Notes under the pieces: model-generated
What the model was told of the DNA's origin: nothing
What the model saw: only the letters and a program-made list of their open reading frames with translations
Databases searched by the model: none
Assembly: GCA_016210785.1 (NCBI GenBank)
Contig: JACQTN010000252.1
Location: forward strand, 1-16,438
DNA: 16,438 bases
Source: Armatimonadota bacterium
GTDB lineage: Bacteria; Sysuimicrobiota; Sysuimicrobiia; Sysuimicrobiales; JACQTN01
Direction: 5' to 3'
In this document: piece after piece, positions 6,968-15,603 of the stretch
How the letters are laid out: each line of letters opens with the position of its first letter
Numbering within the stretch: position 1 is the first letter of the stretch
Position numbers and translations under genes: made by a program

Positions 6968-7690
6968 ATGACCCACGTCAACCTGGCGCTGGCCTTTGCC
7001 GCGGGTGTGCTGGGATTTGTCTCCCCGTGCATCCTGCCCCTCATCCCCGGCTACATCTCTTTCGTTTCCGGGCTGTCCCTCCAGGAGATCCGCGAGGGCG
7101 GTGCGGGCAGCCGGGCCCGTGTCATGGCCGCCAGCGTCCTCTTCGTGCTTGGCTTCGCGCTCATCTTCACCATGCTGGGCGCGTCCGCGTCCCTGGTGGG
7201 CGCGTTTATCCTGGACAACCGGCAGTTGCTCAGCCGGATCGGCGGCGCCGTGGTGATCCTGATCGGCCTGTCGGTGCTGGGCATCATCAAGATCCCCGTC
7301 CTGTACCGCGAGCGCCGCTTCCACATCACCCGGCGATGGGGGCTCCTGGGGGCGCTGCCCGCGGGTATGGCGTTCGGGTTTGCCTGGACGCCGTGCGTGG
7401 GACCGGTGCTGACCGCCGTGCTCACGCTGGCAGCCGCCGAAGGGATGGCGGCGAGAGGCGCCGCCCTGCTGCTGGCCTACGCCATGGGGCTGGGCGTGCC
7501 GTTCCTGGCCACGGCTCTGCTGCTGACCTCCGCCATCGACGCGCTGGGCTGGCTGAAGAAGTACGGGCCGGTGGTGACCACCGCCAGCGGCGTTTTCCTG
7601 CTGGTGATGGGCATCGCCATGGTCACCGATATGCTATACCAGTTGAACATCTACCTAATCAAGCTGTTTCCGTTTACGCCGGCCATCTGA
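6968..7690 (+). CDS. ccdA: CcdA-type thiol-disulfide membrane transporter
   Basis: A 240-aa protein with six hydrophobic segments, the expected size for CcdA (the membrane core of DsbD). The two redox cysteines sit in the characteristic Cys-Pro contexts: FVSPCILPLIPGY (C21) and AWTPCVGPVLTA (C143). CcdA passes electrons from cytoplasmic thioredoxin across the membrane to extracytoplasmic thioredoxin-like proteins, for cytochrome c maturation or repair of oxidised thiols. It follows the TlpA-like gene by 19 nt, so that protein is the obvious partner. No cytochrome c biogenesis genes are visible nearby, so the final acceptor is unknown. Confidence 0.95.
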   Translation: MTHVNLALAFAAGVLGFVSPCILPLIPGYISFVSGLSLQEIREGGAGSRARVMAASVLFVLGFALIFTMLGASASLVGAFILDNRQLLSRIGGAVVILIGLSVLGIIKIPVLYRERRFHITRRWGLLGALPAGMAFGFAWTPCVGPVLTAVLTLAAAEGMAARGAALLLAYAMGLGVPFLATALLLTSAIDALGWLKKYGPVVTTASGVFLLVMGIAMVTDMLYQLNIYLIKLFPFTPAI

Positions 7691-7701
7691 TGTCGTATAG
7701 T
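7673..7701 (+). promoter_or_regulatory. Candidate promoter of the S41 peptidase gene
   Basis: TTTACG (7673-7678), 17 nt and TATAGT (7696-7701) make a reasonable sigma70-type promoter. It overlaps the end of ccdA and lies about 50 nt before the peptidase start, implying a separate transcription unit. Confidence 0.5.
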
Positions 7702-7754
7702 ATGGTGAGTAATATTCGCCGAGGCCCGGGGGCTCAGGCGGAAGGAGAGTGGCT

Positions 7755-9161
7755 GTGAAGGGATCACGCCGCCTGCACATGCTGCTGTTTGCCATCACGC
7801 TGGCCGCGCTGGTGTCCGCCCCGCTGGCGCTGCCTGAGCGGGCCCTGGCCCAGTTTCAGACGCAGACCAATGCCGGGGCGCTGGTGCTGCGGGCCCTTCA
7901 GGTCCTGGAAGAGACCTACGTCGACCCCGTGGAGACGGTGCCGCTCCTGAACCAGGCGCTGGCCGCCGCCCGGCACGTCAATGGCGCGGAGGTCTCCACG
8001 GACCAGGTGCCGGATCTGCCGTCCGGCCTCGCGCCCTCCGAGGCGCGGCGCCAGTTCCTGGAGCGGTTCGGCCAGATCGCCGCGGCGAACCGGTCCGTCC
8101 CTGAGATTCAACTGGCGCACGCCGCGATCCGCGCCATCACCGGGACCTTCAAGGACTCGCACACCGGGTTTCTCAGCCCGGAGCAGTACCGGGAGCGCAT
8201 CCGGCGGCAGCGCGGCGAGCCGGGTTTCAGCGGCATCGGCATCGTCTTGATGGCGCGGGACGGCGCCTTTTACGTCCGCGAGGTCGTCCCCAACTCGCCC
8301 GCGGAGCAGGCGGGGCTCCGGGCGCTGGACCGGATCATCCGCGTCGACGGGAAGACCACGCACGGCATCACCGCCGATCAGATCTCCGGCATGATCCGCG
8401 GGCCCTCCGGCACCGAGGTGGTCGTCACCGTGCAGCGGGCGGGGGCGCCCGAGCCGCTGTCCTTCCCCATCGTGCGGGCGCCGATCTCGATCCCCTCCGC
8501 CCGCTCCCAGATGCTGGCGCCCGACATCGGCTACGTGCGGCTCTACCAGTTCGACATGGGGACCGCCAACCTGGTGCGCTCCGCGGTGGCGTCGGTGCTG
8601 GACGCGGGCGCGCAGATGTTGATCCTCGATCTGCGGGGTAATCCCGGGGGCTTCCTGCACGAGCTGAACCGCGTGGTGGAGATCTTCCTGCCGCGCGGCA
8701 TCCCCGCCTACGGGCTGCGGCAGCGCGGGCAGGGGCTGGTGGTCATGCGCACCCAGGGCGATCCGGCGGTGCCGCCGACGATGCCGCTGGTGGTCCTGGT
8801 GGACGAGAGCAGCGCGTCGGCCGCGGAGTTGCTCGCCTCCGCCATCCAGGAGCAGCGGCGGGGCGCCGTCATCGGCATGAAGACCGCGGGCGCGGTGGAG
8901 GCCAGCATCCTGGTCCCGCTGCCCGACGGGTCGGCCCTCAGCGTGACCATCGCGCGGATGTACAGCGGCCGGGGGGCGCGGCTGGAGGGCGTCGGCGTGG
9001 CGCCGGACCAGGAGGTGCAGATCAGCACCGTGGACCTGGAGCGCGGGCAGGACTCGCAGCTCGCGGCCGCGATCCGGGTGGTGCGGGACCGCAGCGTGCG
9101 GCGCGTGCTGCCCACGGGTCTCGTGATCGGGCTCAGGCCGGCCGCAGTGCTGGTGCCCTGA
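7755..9161 (+). CDS. S41 family (CtpA-like) PDZ peptidase, secreted or membrane-anchored, atypical active site
   Basis: About 468 aa. GTG at 7755 is preferred over GTG at 7749 because AAGGAG (7742-7747) would leave only one base before the earlier codon. An N-terminal signal or anchor (LLFAITLAALVSAPLAL) is followed by a helical region with DSHTGFLSPEQY, a PDZ domain (about 157-238; GFSGIGIVL...PNSPAEQAGLRALDRIIRVDG) and the S41 core (DLRGNPGG; DESSASAAELLASAIQ). The serine of SASAAE (about S353) is at the nucleophile position. The usual T-x-G-K-G lysine is absent: the motif reads GMKTAGAVEAS. It may use other catalytic residues or be a degenerate or chaperone-like member. A roughly 40-residue tail follows the core. 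Confidence 0.87.
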   Translation: MKGSRRLHMLLFAITLAALVSAPLALPERALAQFQTQTNAGALVLRALQVLEETYVDPVETVPLLNQALAAARHVNGAEVSTDQVPDLPSGLAPSEARRQFLERFGQIAAANRSVPEIQLAHAAIRAITGTFKDSHTGFLSPEQYRERIRRQRGEPGFSGIGIVLMARDGAFYVREVVPNSPAEQAGLRALDRIIRVDGKTTHGITADQISGMIRGPSGTEVVVTVQRAGAPEPLSFPIVRAPISIPSARSQMLAPDIGYVRLYQFDMGTANLVRSAVASVLDAGAQMLILDLRGNPGGFLHELNRVVEIFLPRGIPAYGLRQRGQGLVVMRTQGDPAVPPTMPLVVLVDESSASAAELLASAIQEQRRGAVIGMKTAGAVEASILVPLPDGSALSVTIARMYSGRGARLEGVGVAPDQEVQISTVDLERGQDSQLAAAIRVVRDRSVRRVLPTGLVIGLRPAAVLVP

Positions 9162-9204
9162 CGCGCGCAGACCTCTGAGGCCGCTCGCTCGAGTTCTCCT
9201 GTAC

Positions 9205-10035
9205 GTGCTGGCCGCGGCCACGGCGCAGGTGCTGCCCGTGGCCGCGGCCAGGTTGCTTGGCGGGGATGCGCCAACGCGGGCGGGGCGCGCGCTCGCCGCG
9301 CTGGCGCAGGCCACCCTGATCCTCGCCCTCACCCAGGCTTTTTGCGCGACCCAGGGGCGCGGGCTCGGCGATCTCGGCCTTCGCGCCGATGCGGACTGGC
9401 GGCCGCTGGCCGTCGGCGTCGTGGCGGGCGCGACGCTGGCCGCGGCGGTGCTGGCCGCCATGTGGGCCGCGGGCGGGCTCGCCTACGACGGCCTGGCCCC
9501 GGGCTCCGCGTTCCTCAGCCGGCGTGTGGCGGCGTGGACGCTGGCCGCCATCTTCTTCCTGGCCGGCGCAGCCGCCGAAGAGGTGGTGGCCCGCGGTTAC
9601 GTCCTCCAGACCCTGGCGCGGGAGTGGGGCGCCGTGCGGGCGGCGCCGGCGTCCGCCGCTTTCTTCGCCGTCACTCACGCCTTCAATCCGGGTGTTTCGC
9701 CGGCCGGCCTGGTCTCCCTGGCGGCGGGAGGTCTGCTGCTCGCCGCGGGCGTGCTGCGCACCGGGACGCTGTGGCTCCCCATCGGGTTGCACGCGGGATG
9801 GAACGCGGCGCAGGCCCTGGTGGGGCTTCCCATAAGCGGCGTGCCGGTCCCGGAGGCCGCGCTCGTGCTCATGGCAGGGCGGGGATCGCTGGTCGTGAGC
9901 GGCGGCGCGTTCGGGCCGGAGGGCAGCGTGTTCGCGCCGCCGGTCCTGCTGGGCGGGCTCGCCGCGCTGCTGCTCGCCACCCGCCGTGCCTCTGGCCGGG
10001 CCGCGGCCGAAGCAGGCCCGCCAGGCGCGCGCTGA
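9205..10035 (+). CDS. CPBP family intramembrane metalloprotease
   Basis: A 276-aa, multi-helix membrane protein with the CAAX/CPBP (Abi) catalytic set: EEVVAR (E125, E126, R130), FFAVTHAF (H158) and LHAGWNAAQ (H196, N200). Members include Rce1-like prenyl-protein proteases and bacterial proteins linked to bacteriocin immunity or anti-sigma cleavage; the target here is unknown. GTG 9205 is the first standard start in frame. However, the frame is open upstream (PLARVLLYVLAAATAQ) to within the S41 gene, so a non-standard CTG start at 9175, giving a fuller first helix, is possible. No clear Shine-Dalgarno was seen. It lies 43 nt after the S41 gene. Confidence 0.88.
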   Translation: MLAAATAQVLPVAAARLLGGDAPTRAGRALAALAQATLILALTQAFCATQGRGLGDLGLRADADWRPLAVGVVAGATLAAAVLAAMWAAGGLAYDGLAPGSAFLSRRVAAWTLAAIFFLAGAAAEEVVARGYVLQTLAREWGAVRAAPASAAFFAVTHAFNPGVSPAGLVSLAAGGLLLAAGVLRTGTLWLPIGLHAGWNAAQALVGLPISGVPVPEAALVLMAGRGSLVVSGGAFGPEGSVFAPPVLLGGLAALLLATRRASGRAAAEAGPPGAR

Positions 10036-10068
10036 CCGCGTCAGGCGTCCCGCACAGGTTTTCACCCC

Positions 10069-10680
10069 ATGCCGCCGAATTCCCCGGTGGAGATGTCCAC
10101 CGAGTCGTCGGGCCGCCGCATCTACTTCTGCGCGTCGATCCGCGGCGGCAGGCAACTCCAGCCGCTGTACGCGAAGGTCGTTCGCCACCTGGAGGAGCGG
10201 GGCCATCGAGTGCTCACCCGCCATGTGGCAGAGCCGGCGGTCCTGGTGAACCCCCTGAAACATCCAACGGCGTCGTCAGGGGGACCGGCAGACGCTTCGG
10301 ATGTTTCAGGGGGTTCAGAATGGGAGGCTGCCCGGCACGTGACGCCCCAGGAGACTTACGCGCGGGACATGGCGTGGCTTCGGGAGTGCGACCTGGTGAT
10401 CGCCGAGGTGAGCGTGCCGTCGTTGGGCGTCGGCATCGAGATCGCCACGGCGCAGCACCTGGGCAAGCCCATCGCGTGCCTGGTGCGGGAGGGCACGTCG
10501 CTGTCGGCGATGGTGGCGGGCAATCCCGCCGTGCGGGTGCTGACCTACCGCGAGGACGCGGAGCTGATCCGCCTGGTGGATCACGTCCTGGTGAACTCCC
10601 TGAAACATCCAACGGCGTCGTTAGGGGGACCGGCAGACGCTCGGGATGTTTCAGGGGGTTCAGACACTCACACCACGTGA
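10069..10680 (+). CDS. DNPH1-like nucleotide N-glycosidase (nucleoside 2-deoxyribosyltransferase family) carrying two in-frame palindromic inserts
   Basis: The 203-aa product matches the DNPH1/Rcl type of deoxyribonucleotide hydrolase. It has IYFCASIRGGR (18-28), VLTRHVAE (48-55), ARDMAWL (98-104) and AEVSVPSLGVGIEIA (112-126), with E124 at the catalytic glutamate, then LSAMVAGN (145-152). Characterised members remove the base from modified deoxynucleotides such as 5-hydroxymethyl-dUMP, so a nucleotide-pool cleaning role is likely. Residues ~58-84, in a loop between the second strand and the next helix, and residues ~174-198 at the C-terminus are translations of an 80-bp palindromic repeat (LKHPTAS-x-GGPADA-x-DVSGGS). 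The second copy has probably replaced the native C-terminal end. ATG 10069 is used; ATG 10093 is an alternative. Confidence 0.85.
   Translation: MPPNSPVEMSTESSGRRIYFCASIRGGRQLQPLYAKVVRHLEERGHRVLTRHVAEPAVLVNPLKHPTASSGGPADASDVSGGSEWEAARHVTPQETYARDMAWLRECDLVIAEVSVPSLGVGIEIATAQHLGKPIACLVREGTSLSAMVAGNPAVRVLTYREDAELIRLVDHVLVNSLKHPTASLGGPADARDVSGGSDTHTT
10240..10319 (+). repeat. Palindromic element, copy 1, inside the DNPH1-like gene
   Basis: This 80-bp unit is about 95% identical (4 differences) to 10585-10664. It contains a perfect 19-bp inverted repeat, TGAACCCCCTGAAACATCC (10247-10265) and its complement (10299-10317). Nested within are GCGTC/GACGC (10270-10274, 10291-10295) and GTC/GAC, so the single strand folds into one long hairpin. 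It is read through in the host frame and adds about 26 residues to a surface loop of the enzyme. GTCCTGG at its left edge is shared by both copies but lies outside the palindrome. Confidence 0.92.
10585..10664 (+). repeat. Palindromic element, copy 2, at the 3' end of the DNPH1-like gene
   Basis: Same length, orientation and reading frame as 10240-10319. The differences are C to T in the left arm (leaving a G-T wobble in the stem), C to T before the central AGGGGG, and two changes next to the right arm. It encodes the last ~25 residues before THTT-stop. The long hairpin close to the stop codon (10678) could also affect the 3' end of the transcript. Confidence 0.92.
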
Positions 10681-10700
10681 TATCGTGATCGCGGACCGCG

Positions 10701-13202
10701 ATGCTGCCCTCTGAACGCCTGCGCGACAAGCTGCTGGTCCTGGAGGGGAAGGGCTACGGCGACTACCGCACCATCGCGGGTGCGTATCGCTTCCCCACCT
10801 ACGTCATCCACGTCGATCACGTGCAGGGGGACCCCTTCGCGCCGCCCTCCCTGATCCGCGTCCGCATGGACATGGCGGAGTGCCAGTTCCCGCTCGACCT
10901 CTTCCGCACCCGCGTGCGCCGCATCGCGCTCGAAGACTTCATCGCCCGCAGCGTCCACGCCGCGATCCGGCACGCCGTGCGGGGGCACCGGGGCACGGGG
11001 CGCTCCGGCATGATTACCGTGGACGCGGGCGGTCAGGAGATCCTGGAGCGCACCGCCTGCACGGTTGCCGAGGACTGGGTGGAGGTCCGCCTGGCGATGG
11101 GGCTGCCGGCGGACGGGCGGCGCATCAAGGGCAAGGAAGCCATCGCCATGTTCTTCGAGGAGATCCCCCGCGTGGTGGAGCACTCGCTGGTGGCGCAGAA
11201 CCTGAGCGCGGAGGCGATGCGACGGCACGTGGAGGTGGCGGAGGACCACGATGCGCTGCGGACGCAACTGGGTGAGCACGCCCTGGTGGCCTTTGTCGCC
11301 GACGGCGCCCTGCTGCCGCGGGAGAGCGGCGCCTCGGACCGCCCTCTGCGCTCCGGCCGCGCGGTGCGCTTCGCCGCCCCCGACGCGCTGCGGGTGATGC
11401 TGCAGGCACCCAACCGTGGCGCGGTGACGGGCATGGGTATTCCCCGCGGGGTTACGCTGATCGTGGGCGGCGGGTTCCACGGCAAGTCGACCCTGCTGCA
11501 GGCGCTGCAGCGGGGCGTCTACCCGCACGTCCCGGGCGACGGGCGCGAGTGTGTGGTCACCGTGGCGGACGCGGTGGAGATCCGCGCGGAGGACGGCCGG
11601 CGCGTGGAGAAGGTGGACATCAGCGCGTTCATCGGCCGCCTTCCCCACGGCGGCGACACCACTGCGTTCAGCACCGACAACGCCTCCGGGTCCACCTCTC
11701 AGGCGGCCAACATCGTGGAGGCGCTGGAAGCGGGCGCGTCCCTCCTGCTGATGGACGAGGACACCTGCGCCACCAACTTCATGATCCGCGACGCACTGAT
11801 GCAGCGCCTGGTGCCCAGGGAAAAGGAGCCCATCACGCCGTTCGTCGACCGCGTCCGCGAGCTGTACGAGGCGTACGGCGTCTCCACCATCCTGGCCATG
11901 GGCGGGTCGGGAGACTACCTGGAAGTGGCGGACGTGGTCATCATGATGGACCACTACCAGCCCCGCGTGGTCACCGACGACGCGCGGCGCATCGCCGCCG
12001 AGCGGCGCGACCGGCGTGCCGTGGAGGCGGCGGGCGTCATGGAGGGGGCCCGGCCGCGCATCCCCCTGGCCGGCAGCTTCAATCCGTTCCGGGGACGGAA
12101 GATCAGGGTGGAAAGCCGGGGGCCGCGCACGCTGCAGTTCGGGCGCGAAGTGGTGGACCTGAGCGCCCTGGAACATCTGGTGGACGAGAGCCAGACCCGC
12201 GCCATCGGCGATGCCATCCTGCACGCCGTGGATCAGGAGTACTTCGGCGGCGAGCGGACGCTGGCGGAGGTGTTGGAGCGGCTGGAGCAGGACGTGGACG
12301 GCCGCGGGCTCGGGGTGCTCTCTCCCTTCAAGGAGGGCCACCCGGGGGACTATGCGCGGCCGCGGCGGCAGGAGATCGCCGCGGTCATCAACCGCCTGCG
12401 CACGCTGGCGGTGCGCCGTCGCGGAGAGGTCGTGGTGAGCATGCCCGCGGAGGTCGCGGGGGAGCCCACGGAGGTGCCGGCGGAGCTGGGCGAGGTGGCC
12501 ATGGGTCCAGAGGAGGCCGCAACCGAGCCGGGTGAGGTGGTCGCGGCGTGGGAGGTTCCCACCGGCATCGGCGCGAGCGAGAGCGCGGCCGCCACCAAGG
12601 GCGAGGCGGTGATCGTGCCCGAGGACATGGCCTCAGAGGAGAGTGCGCCGGAGGAGACTGCGCCGGAGGCGACGACGCCGGCGACGCCGGCGGTCCCGCC
12701 CGTCGCGCCCCCACCAGCGGAAGCGGCGACGGAGGGAAGCGCGGCAGTGAGCGGGGAGCCGGCGGCATCGCCCTGTGAACTCGCGGGCACCGCCCGCGAG
12801 TCCGTCACCGACGAGGCCGCCGCACGGGAGCCTGCGGCGGCGCCGCCCGCGGTATCCTCGGGCGCCCCGGCGGAGCCCGCTGCGCGGCCGGCCGGGGCGC
12901 TGGCCAGGGCAGACCAGTGGATCGTGTCGGTACCGGAACCGCAGCCGCCACCGGATCCCGAACCGCGACCGGAGTCCGAGCCATGCCAGGCGCCCGTGGA
13001 CACGCCCGAACCGCCGGTGGGCACGCCCCAACCGTGGAAATCCTCCGCCGGCGAGGTGCCGTCCCCCACAGGCCCAAATGATCGCGGCGCGAGTGACGAA
13101 GACCATGGCCCGGACGACGCGGCCGCGCCGCAGCACGAACCTGTCGCGTCCGACGCCGCCGCTGCGGGCGAGGGGGAGACCCCGCCCAAACCGTCCGCCT
13201 GA
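10701..13202 (+). CDS. COG3044-type ABC-class ATPase with long disordered C-terminal tail
   Basis: An 833-aa protein. Residues 1-575 match the predicted ABC-class ATPase family (ABC_ATPase, COG3044), whose members are normally around 550-600 aa. It has Walker [10 protein letters not shown] (256-264), an ABC-like signature ASGSTSQA (328-335) and Walker [14 protein letters not shown] (348-360), with NPF-x-GRKIRV and [14 protein letters not shown] further on. The family is soluble, has no transporter partner, and its function is unknown; DNA/RNA or translation roles have been guessed. Residues ~578-833 are low-complexity Ala/Pro/Glu, first with repeats of the E-V-x-x-E-P kind and then Pro-rich. 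ATG 10701 has no good Shine-Dalgarno and starts 20 nt after the DNPH1-like stop. Confidence 0.88.
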   Translation: MLPSERLRDKLLVLEGKGYGDYRTIAGAYRFPTYVIHVDHVQGDPFAPPSLIRVRMDMAECQFPLDLFRTRVRRIALEDFIARSVHAAIRHAVRGHRGTGRSGMITVDAGGQEILERTACTVAEDWVEVRLAMGLPADGRRIKGKEAIAMFFEEIPRVVEHSLVAQNLSAEAMRRHVEVAEDHDALRTQLGEHALVAFVADGALLPRESGASDRPLRSGRAVRFAAPDALRVMLQAPNRGAVTGMGIPRGVTLIVGGGFHGKSTLLQALQRGVYPHVPGDGRECVVTVADAVEIRAEDGRRVEKVDISAFIGRLPHGGDTTAFSTDNASGSTSQAANIVEALEAGASLLLMDEDTCATNFMIRDALMQRLVPREKEPITPFVDRVRELYEAYGVSTILAMGGSGDYLEVADVVIMMDHYQPRVVTDDARRIAAERRDRRAVEAAGVMEGARPRIPLAGSFNPFRGRKIRVESRGPRTLQFGREVVDLSALEHLVDESQTRAIGDAILHAVDQEYFGGERTLAEVLERLEQDVDGRGLGVLSPFKEGHPGDYARPRRQEIAAVINRLRTLAVRRRGEVVVSMPAEVAGEPTEVPAELGEVAMGPEEAATEPGEVVAAWEVPTGIGASESAAATKGEAVIVPEDMASEESAPEETAPEATTPATPAVPPVAPPPAEAATEGSAAVSGEPAASPCELAGTARESVTDEAAAREPAAAPPAVSSGAPAEPAARPAGALARADQWIVSVPEPQPPPDPEPRPESEPCQAPVDTPEPPVGTPQPWKSSAGEVPSPTGPNDRGASDEDHGPDDAAAPQHEPVASDAAAAGEGETPPKPSA

Positions 13203-13314
13203 TCCCGATCCCGTCGCCGGCGATCGTCTGAACGCGTCGCCAGGTGGGGATGGAATCGGTGCGGCTCCGGCGAAAACTTCCGTGACGGGTGCCATCTCAG
13301 GGGGGAGGGTGGAG

Positions 13315-15603
13315 GTGTCCAGGCGTTTTGATCCTTCCAACTGGGCAGGGCCTGTTCCGTACGGCCTGGGCCAGGTCAAGCCCAACCACTACGCCGAGAT
13401 CCTCAAGACGCTGTGGGAGAACCGGGACCAGTTGCCCTTCGCGTGGCGGATCCTGCGCGACGGGGTCTGCGACGGATGCGCGCTGGGCACCAGCGGCCTG
13501 CACGACTACACCATGCAGGGCGTCCACCTGTGCGCCGTGCGGCTGAACCTCCTCCGGCTGAACACCGCGCCGGCCATGGACATCCGGCATCTGGCCGACG
13601 TGGCGCCGCTGCGCGGCCGGAAGACGGCGGACCTGCGGGCGCTGGGCCGGCTACCCTACCCCATGCTCCGCCGGCGCGGGGAGCCGGGATTCCAGCGCGT
13701 GACCTGGGACGCGGCGCTCGATCTGATCGCGGAACGCATCCGCGCCACCGACCCGCGCCGCCTGGCCTTTTACCTGACCTCCCGCGGCATCACCAACGAG
13801 GTCTACTACGTCGCCCAGAAGGTCGCGCGCTTCCTGGGGACCAACAATGTGGACAACTCGGCGCGCGTCTGCCACGCCCCCAGCACGGTGGCGATGAGGG
13901 AGATGCTGGGCGTGGCGGCATCGACGTGTTCCTACACCGACTGGATCGGCACCGACCTGCTGTTGCTGGTGGGGAGCGACGTGGCCAACAACCAGCCCGT
14001 CACCACCAAGTACATGTACTACGCCAAGAAGGCGGGGACGCGCATCGCCGTCATCAACCCGTTCCGGGAGCCGGGGCTCGCCCGGTACTGGGTCCCCTCC
14101 GCGCTGGAGAGCGCGCTATTTGGCACGCGCCTGGCCGATCACTTCTTCCAGATCCACACCGGGGGCGACATCGCCTTCCTCAACGGCGTGGCGCGGATCC
14201 TCATCGAGGAAGGGTGGACCGACGACGCCTTCCTGCGCGAGCACACCACCGGCCTGGACGACCTCAAGACGGCACTCCGCGATCAGTCCTGGGAGACGCT
14301 AGAGAAGTATTCCGGCGCCACCCGCGAAGAGATGGCCCGGCTGGCCCGCCTGCTGGCCGAGGCGCGCACCGCGGTCATCGTGTGGAGCATGGGCGTGACG
14401 CAGCACCGCTTTGGCGTGGACAACGTCCGCGCCATCGTCACCCTGGGCCTGCTGCGCGGCTTCGTGGGGCGCCCCCACTGCGGGCTCATGCCGATCCGCG
14501 GTCACAGCGGGGTCCAGGGAGGCGCGGAGGTGGGCGCGGTGCCCAATGCCTTCCCCGGCGGCCTCTCCGTGACCCGGGAGAACGCCGCGCATTTCTCCGC
14601 GCTGTGGGGATTCCCTGTGCCCCCCACGCGCGGCCTGGACGCGGTGCAGATGATCGAGGCCGCCCACGCCGGCGCCGTGGACGTGCTGCACTGCGCGGGC
14701 GGCAACTTCCTGGAGACGCTGCCGGAGTCGCGGTTCGTGGAGGAGGCGCTGGCGAGCGTGCCCTTGCGCGTGCACCAGGACATCGTCCTCACGCCGCAGA
14801 TGCTGGTGGATCCCGCGGATGCGGTCGTCATTTTGCCAGCCCGCACGCGCTATGAGCAGACCGGCGGTGGCACAGAGACCACCACGGAGCGCCGCATCCT
14901 CTTCAGCCCGGAGATCCCGGGCCGGCGCGTGGGGGAGAGCCTGTCGGAGTGGGAGATCTTCATGCGCCTGGCGGAGCGGGTCGCTCCCGAGCGCGCGCAC
15001 CTCATCCACTTCCGCGATGGACAGGCGGTGCGGGAGGACATGGCGCGGGCCGTGCCTGTCTACGCCGGGGTCGAGAACCTGCGCCGGAAGGGCGACCAGG
15101 TGCAGTGGGGCGGCGCGCGCCTGTGCGAGGGCGGGGTGTTCCCCACGCCGGACGGCCGCGTGCGGTTCATCCCGGTGGCGCCGCCGGAGCTGGACATTCC
15201 CGCGGGGCGCTTTTCCTTGAGCACGCGGCGCGGCAAGCAGTTCAACAGCATGGTCCACGCCCCCCGCGACCCGCTGACCGGCGCGCGCCGGGACGACGTG
15301 CTGATGAGCGCGGAGGATGCACACGCCCTCGGGCTCCGGGAGGGGGACCCGGTGCTCCTCCGCTCGGAGGTGGGCGAGTTCCGCGGGCGGGTCCGCGTGG
15401 GACCCATCAAGCCGCGCAACCTCCAGGTGCACTGGCCGGAAGGCAACGTCCTCATCCGCCGCGGGGTGTGCGATCCGGTGTGCGGGATCCCCGACTACAA
15501 CGCGGTGGTAGAGATCGTGCCGCTCGCGGGCGCGGAGTCCGCCGCCGGGCCGGCCGATCATGCACGCAGAAGCCCCGTCTCGGAAGAGGTGCTTCGTTCA
15601 TGA
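13315..15603 (+). CDS. FdhF/YdeP family molybdopterin oxidoreductase (formate dehydrogenase-like)
   Basis: GTG 13315 is chosen because GGGGGAGG (about 13301-13308) lies 6-7 nt upstream and the resulting 762-aa length fits the family; the same frame stays open upstream only by overlapping the previous gene's tail. Visible: VCDGCALG (C52, C55) and HLC (C73) near the N-terminus, an incomplete-looking cluster motif; [10 protein letters not shown] with C186 at the molybdenum-ligand position (cysteine, not selenocysteine); [11 protein letters not shown]; and a C-terminal cofactor-binding domain ([13 protein letters not shown]...DALRLREGD-like, then [20 protein letters not shown]). The enzyme probably binds bis-MGD in the cytoplasm. 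True formate activity is uncertain, because YdeP-type proteins are poorly characterised. The fdhD gene downstream supports sulfurated molybdenum chemistry. Confidence 0.9.
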   Translation: MSRRFDPSNWAGPVPYGLGQVKPNHYAEILKTLWENRDQLPFAWRILRDGVCDGCALGTSGLHDYTMQGVHLCAVRLNLLRLNTAPAMDIRHLADVAPLRGRKTADLRALGRLPYPMLRRRGEPGFQRVTWDAALDLIAERIRATDPRRLAFYLTSRGITNEVYYVAQKVARFLGTNNVDNSARVCHAPSTVAMREMLGVAASTCSYTDWIGTDLLLLVGSDVANNQPVTTKYMYYAKKAGTRIAVINPFREPGLARYWVPSALESALFGTRLADHFFQIHTGGDIAFLNGVARILIEEGWTDDAFLREHTTGLDDLKTALRDQSWETLEKYSGATREEMARLARLLAEARTAVIVWSMGVTQHRFGVDNVRAIVTLGLLRGFVGRPHCGLMPIRGHSGVQGGAEVGAVPNAFPGGLSVTRENAAHFSALWGFPVPPTRGLDAVQMIEAAHAGAVDVLHCAGGNFLETLPESRFVEEALASVPLRVHQDIVLTPQMLVDPADAVVILPARTRYEQTGGGTETTTERRILFSPEIPGRRVGESLSEWEIFMRLAERVAPERAHLIHFRDGQAVREDMARAVPVYAGVENLRRKGDQVQWGGARLCEGGVFPTPDGRVRFIPVAPPELDIPAGRFSLSTRRGKQFNSMVHAPRDPLTGARRDDVLMSAEDAHALGLREGDPVLLRSEVGEFRGRVRVGPIKPRNLQVHWPEGNVLIRRGVCDPVCGIPDYNAVVEIVPLAGAESAAGPADHARRSPVSEEVLRS

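Noticed and set aside
9342..10688. A 448-codon plus-strand frame across the CPBP and DNPH1-like genes
   Set aside because: Out-of-frame shadow rich in Arg and Gly; both real genes have clear catalytic motifs in their own frames.
12775..13314. An upstream extension of the molybdopterin oxidoreductase to an ATG at 12775
   Set aside because: It overlaps the tail of the ATPase gene in another frame and encodes Arg/Pro-rich low-complexity sequence. The Shine-Dalgarno before GTG 13315 and the family length support the shorter form.
13835..13890. Possible second selenoprotein (formate dehydrogenase with Sec at the molybdenum ligand)
   Set aside because: The ligand codon is TGC (cysteine, C186 in RVCHAPS); there is no in-frame TGA.
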